Assembly: GCA_002482865.1 (NCBI GenBank)
Contig: DLGU01000074.1
Span: 17,761-25,911, forward strand
Length of the DNA stretch: 8,151 nucleotides
Direction of reading: 5' to 3'
DNA from: Porphyrobacter sp. UBA7686
GTDB lineage: Bacteria > Pseudomonadota > Alphaproteobacteria > Sphingomonadales > Sphingomonadaceae
Both the position numbers and the translations under genes were made by a program. Positions 6,877-8,151 of this stretch are shown piece after piece; the first letter of the stretch is position 1, and each line of letters starts with the position of its first letter. The notes beneath the pieces were generated by a model that was not told the DNA's origin, searched no databases, and was given only the letters and a program-made list of their open reading frames with translations.

Positions 6877-8041
6877 GGGGCTTGGTTCCTTCGAGAAACG
6901 CGCCAATCGCATCCGCCGCCCGCTCGGCCGAGGCGCGCTCGCTGAGAGAGAAGGTCGCGTCAATCAGCGCCTGCTGGGTGGGTGCATAGTCGGGATGCGC
7001 GGCCACCGCAGCATCAATCGCATCGAGCAGATGGGCGGGCGAATCCAGCACCGACCCCGCGCGCCAGTGAAGGTAGTTGGGATCGTCCTGCCAATCGACC
7101 TCGTGGGAATTCAGGAACAGGCATGGGCGGGGCGCGCGCAGGAACTCGTAGACCTGGCTGCTGACATCACCGAGGTAGATGTCCGCGCGGTTGGTGTAGC
7201 TCATGTCGCTGCTGGCGGCACTGCCGGTGTCGATGTGGATGCGGCGTTCGGCGCGGTACCCTGCGCCAGGCGGCACCACCCGCGCGAGGCTCGGCGGATC
7301 AAGCGTGACCACCCACTTGCGCTCGAACAGCATCACGTGCGGCGCGAAGATCAGATTGTAACGATCCTGATTCCGGAATGCCGCGATCACCGCCGCGCCA
7401 TGCTTGAACCAGCTCGATAGCTTGGGCGAGGGGTGGGGGTTGTAGATTACGGTCGGCCGTTCGGGCGCTGGGAAGGTATCCGCGAAGCGGTTGTTGGCGC
7501 ACAGATCGAACTTCGGATAGCCGACCAACGCAATCTGTTCAGGCGTGAGCCCCGCTTCCGCGATCAGCCGGTCGCGGATCTTGGGGCCGGAGACGAGCAC
7601 CAGATCGAACCCGGCGCTTTCCTTGTTGAAGCCGATTGCCCGGTCGCCCGCGCCGTGCCGGGTGTGGATCAGCTTGACGTTGTCGAGCCCGTAAAGGGTC
7701 TTGAGCAGCAGGGAGGTTTTTTCTGAAACGACCACCGCATCGAAGCTGGCAAAGAAATCGAGATTGTCGCGGTAGATGAGCAGTTTGCGCGCCGGAATCA
7801 CCCGCTCGAGCAAGCCCGCGATCGCTTGCGATCCGCTTTGCTTGAGGGTGAGCCGCACCAGTTCCACCTTGGCGAGCAGCGCCCGATCCGCCTGCCGCTC
7901 AATCTCGGCCCTGATCGCGGGCCTGGTGTAAGCAAGCACGATCCGATGCTCGCTCCGCGCCGCCAGCGCCATCGCGATGGGAAGCGAATGCGCCAGCTGA
8001 TGCGTCTGGTCGTGGTTGAACAGGAAGCAGATGCGGCTCAT
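6869..8041 (-). CDS. CDP-glycerol glycerophosphotransferase family (TagF-like, GT-B fold) protein
   Basis: A 390-aa protein with the layout of the Glyphos_transf/TagF family. An N-terminal Rossmann-like half begins SRICFLFNHDQTHQ (2-15). Then come KLIHTRHGAGDRAIGF (123-138), matching the conserved His-Gly element of TagF; ALVGYPKFD (171-179), matching the family's GYPR/K-x-D; YNPHPSPK (200-207); and RADIYLGDVSSQVYEFL (285-301), matching the donor-site D-x-SS-x-x-x-E/D-F region. TagF enzymes move glycerol phosphate from CDP-glycerol onto a growing polymer; related proteins in Gram-negatives probably transfer polyol phosphates or sugars in capsule or O-antigen synthesis. The exact donor is not readable. 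No membrane helix is visible, so the protein is likely cytoplasmic or peripheral. ATG 8041 overlaps the upstream stop as ATGA, and the 3' end overlaps the FkbM gene by 8 bases: one operon read from beyond the window. Confidence 0.75.
   Translation of the reverse strand: MSRICFLFNHDQTHQLAHSLPIAMALAARSEHRIVLAYTRPAIRAEIERQADRALLAKVELVRLTLKQSGSQAIAGLLERVIPARKLLIYRDNLDFFASFDAVVVSEKTSLLLKTLYGLDNVKLIHTRHGAGDRAIGFNKESAGFDLVLVSGPKIRDRLIAEAGLTPEQIALVGYPKFDLCANNRFADTFPAPERPTVIYNPHPSPKLSSWFKHGAAVIAAFRNQDRYNLIFAPHVMLFERKWVVTLDPPSLARVVPPGAGYRAERRIHIDTGSAASSDMSYTNRADIYLGDVSSQVYEFLRAPRPCLFLNSHEVDWQDDPNYLHWRAGSVLDSPAHLLDAIDAAVAAHPDYAPTQQALIDATFSLSERASAERAADAIGAFLEGTKPLG
6887..6891 (-). promoter_or_regulatory. 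Ribosome binding site supporting a TTG start for the FkbM methyltransferase gene
   Basis: On the minus strand AAGGA, within GAAGGAA (6892-6886), lies 10 bases before TTG 6876, inside the last codons of the upstream TagF-like gene. It is the only Shine-Dalgarno-like motif near the junction and decides the start choice. Confidence 0.5.
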
Positions 8042-8151
8042 GTGGCGGCCCGGCTCATTTCAGGCGCGCTCCAGTCGGCCTGCGCCCAGCCGCTCTGCAC
8101 CTTGGCGTAGCGGCCGACCAGCACGCCAGTGTCAGCATAGTTCAGGATCGG
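8038..8151 (-). CDS. C-terminal end of an unidentified gene upstream of the TagF-like gene (partial)
   Basis: Only the last 37 codons are visible, open from the window edge (8151) to TGA 8040-8038. The peptide ends in WAQADWSAPEMSRAAT; it has no motif I can assign. It is supported as a real gene by the ATGA stop/start overlap with the TagF-like gene, by the open frame and by sharing the strand of the cluster. Being first in an overlapping chain with a TagF-like transferase, it may also work in surface-glycan or polyol-phosphate synthesis, but this is context only. Confidence 0.6.
   Translation of the reverse strand, partial: PILNYADTGVLVGRYAKVQSGWAQADWSAPEMSRAAT

Noticed and set aside
1..8151. 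Mobile elements, CRISPR arrays, tRNA or rRNA genes
   Set aside because: Read on both strands, I see no transposase, integrase, regularly spaced repeats, or tRNA/rRNA-like segments, and all larger blocks are explained by chromosomal metabolic or surface-glycan genes.

Overview
The window is a gene-dense, GC-rich stretch of ordinary bacterial chromosome. Protein signatures point to an alphaproteobacterium, most likely a sphingomonad or Erythrobacteraceae-type organism. That is inferred from protein style, base composition and gene content, not from any marker RNA. There are no tRNA or rRNA genes, insertion sequences, CRISPR arrays or integration signs. Eight protein genes fill almost all of the sequence.

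Left part, plus strand: the window opens inside a large M16 (insulinase-type) zinc peptidase, of which only the C-terminal part is present. After a 133-base gap with a plausible sigma70 promoter and two small hairpins comes a complete class II DAHP synthase, the entry enzyme of the shikimate pathway. All four of its metal ligands can be located.

Middle, plus strand: a 160-base gap holding an 8+8 base inverted repeat leads into a compact ergothioneine operon. It contains egtB (non-haem iron sulfoxide synthase, TTG start with a good ribosome binding site) and egtD (histidine N-alpha-trimethyltransferase), one base apart. A renalase-like FAD oxidoreductase follows 31 bases later. No egtA, egtC or egtE lies nearby, and EgtB carries features of the type II enzymes that take free cysteine. 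EgtD would make hercynine from histidine and SAM. EgtB would join cysteine to it with O2. The final C-S lyase step must be encoded elsewhere. The role of the FAD enzyme is unknown.

Right part, minus strand, convergent to the rest: at least three tightly overlapping genes read leftward from beyond the window. They are the last 37 codons of an unidentified gene, a CDP-glycerol glycerophosphotransferase-like (TagF-like, GT-B) protein, and an FkbM-family methyltransferase. They look like part of a surface glycan or polyol-phosphate cluster. The FkbM gene and the FAD oxidoreductase gene overlap tail to tail by 28 bases, so no room exists between them for a conventional terminator.

Nothing here is clearly an undescribed system. 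The points most worth a second look are the FAD oxidoreductase attached to a minimal egtBD pair, the TagF-like plus FkbM module in a probable Gram-negative, and the inverted repeat ahead of egtB.
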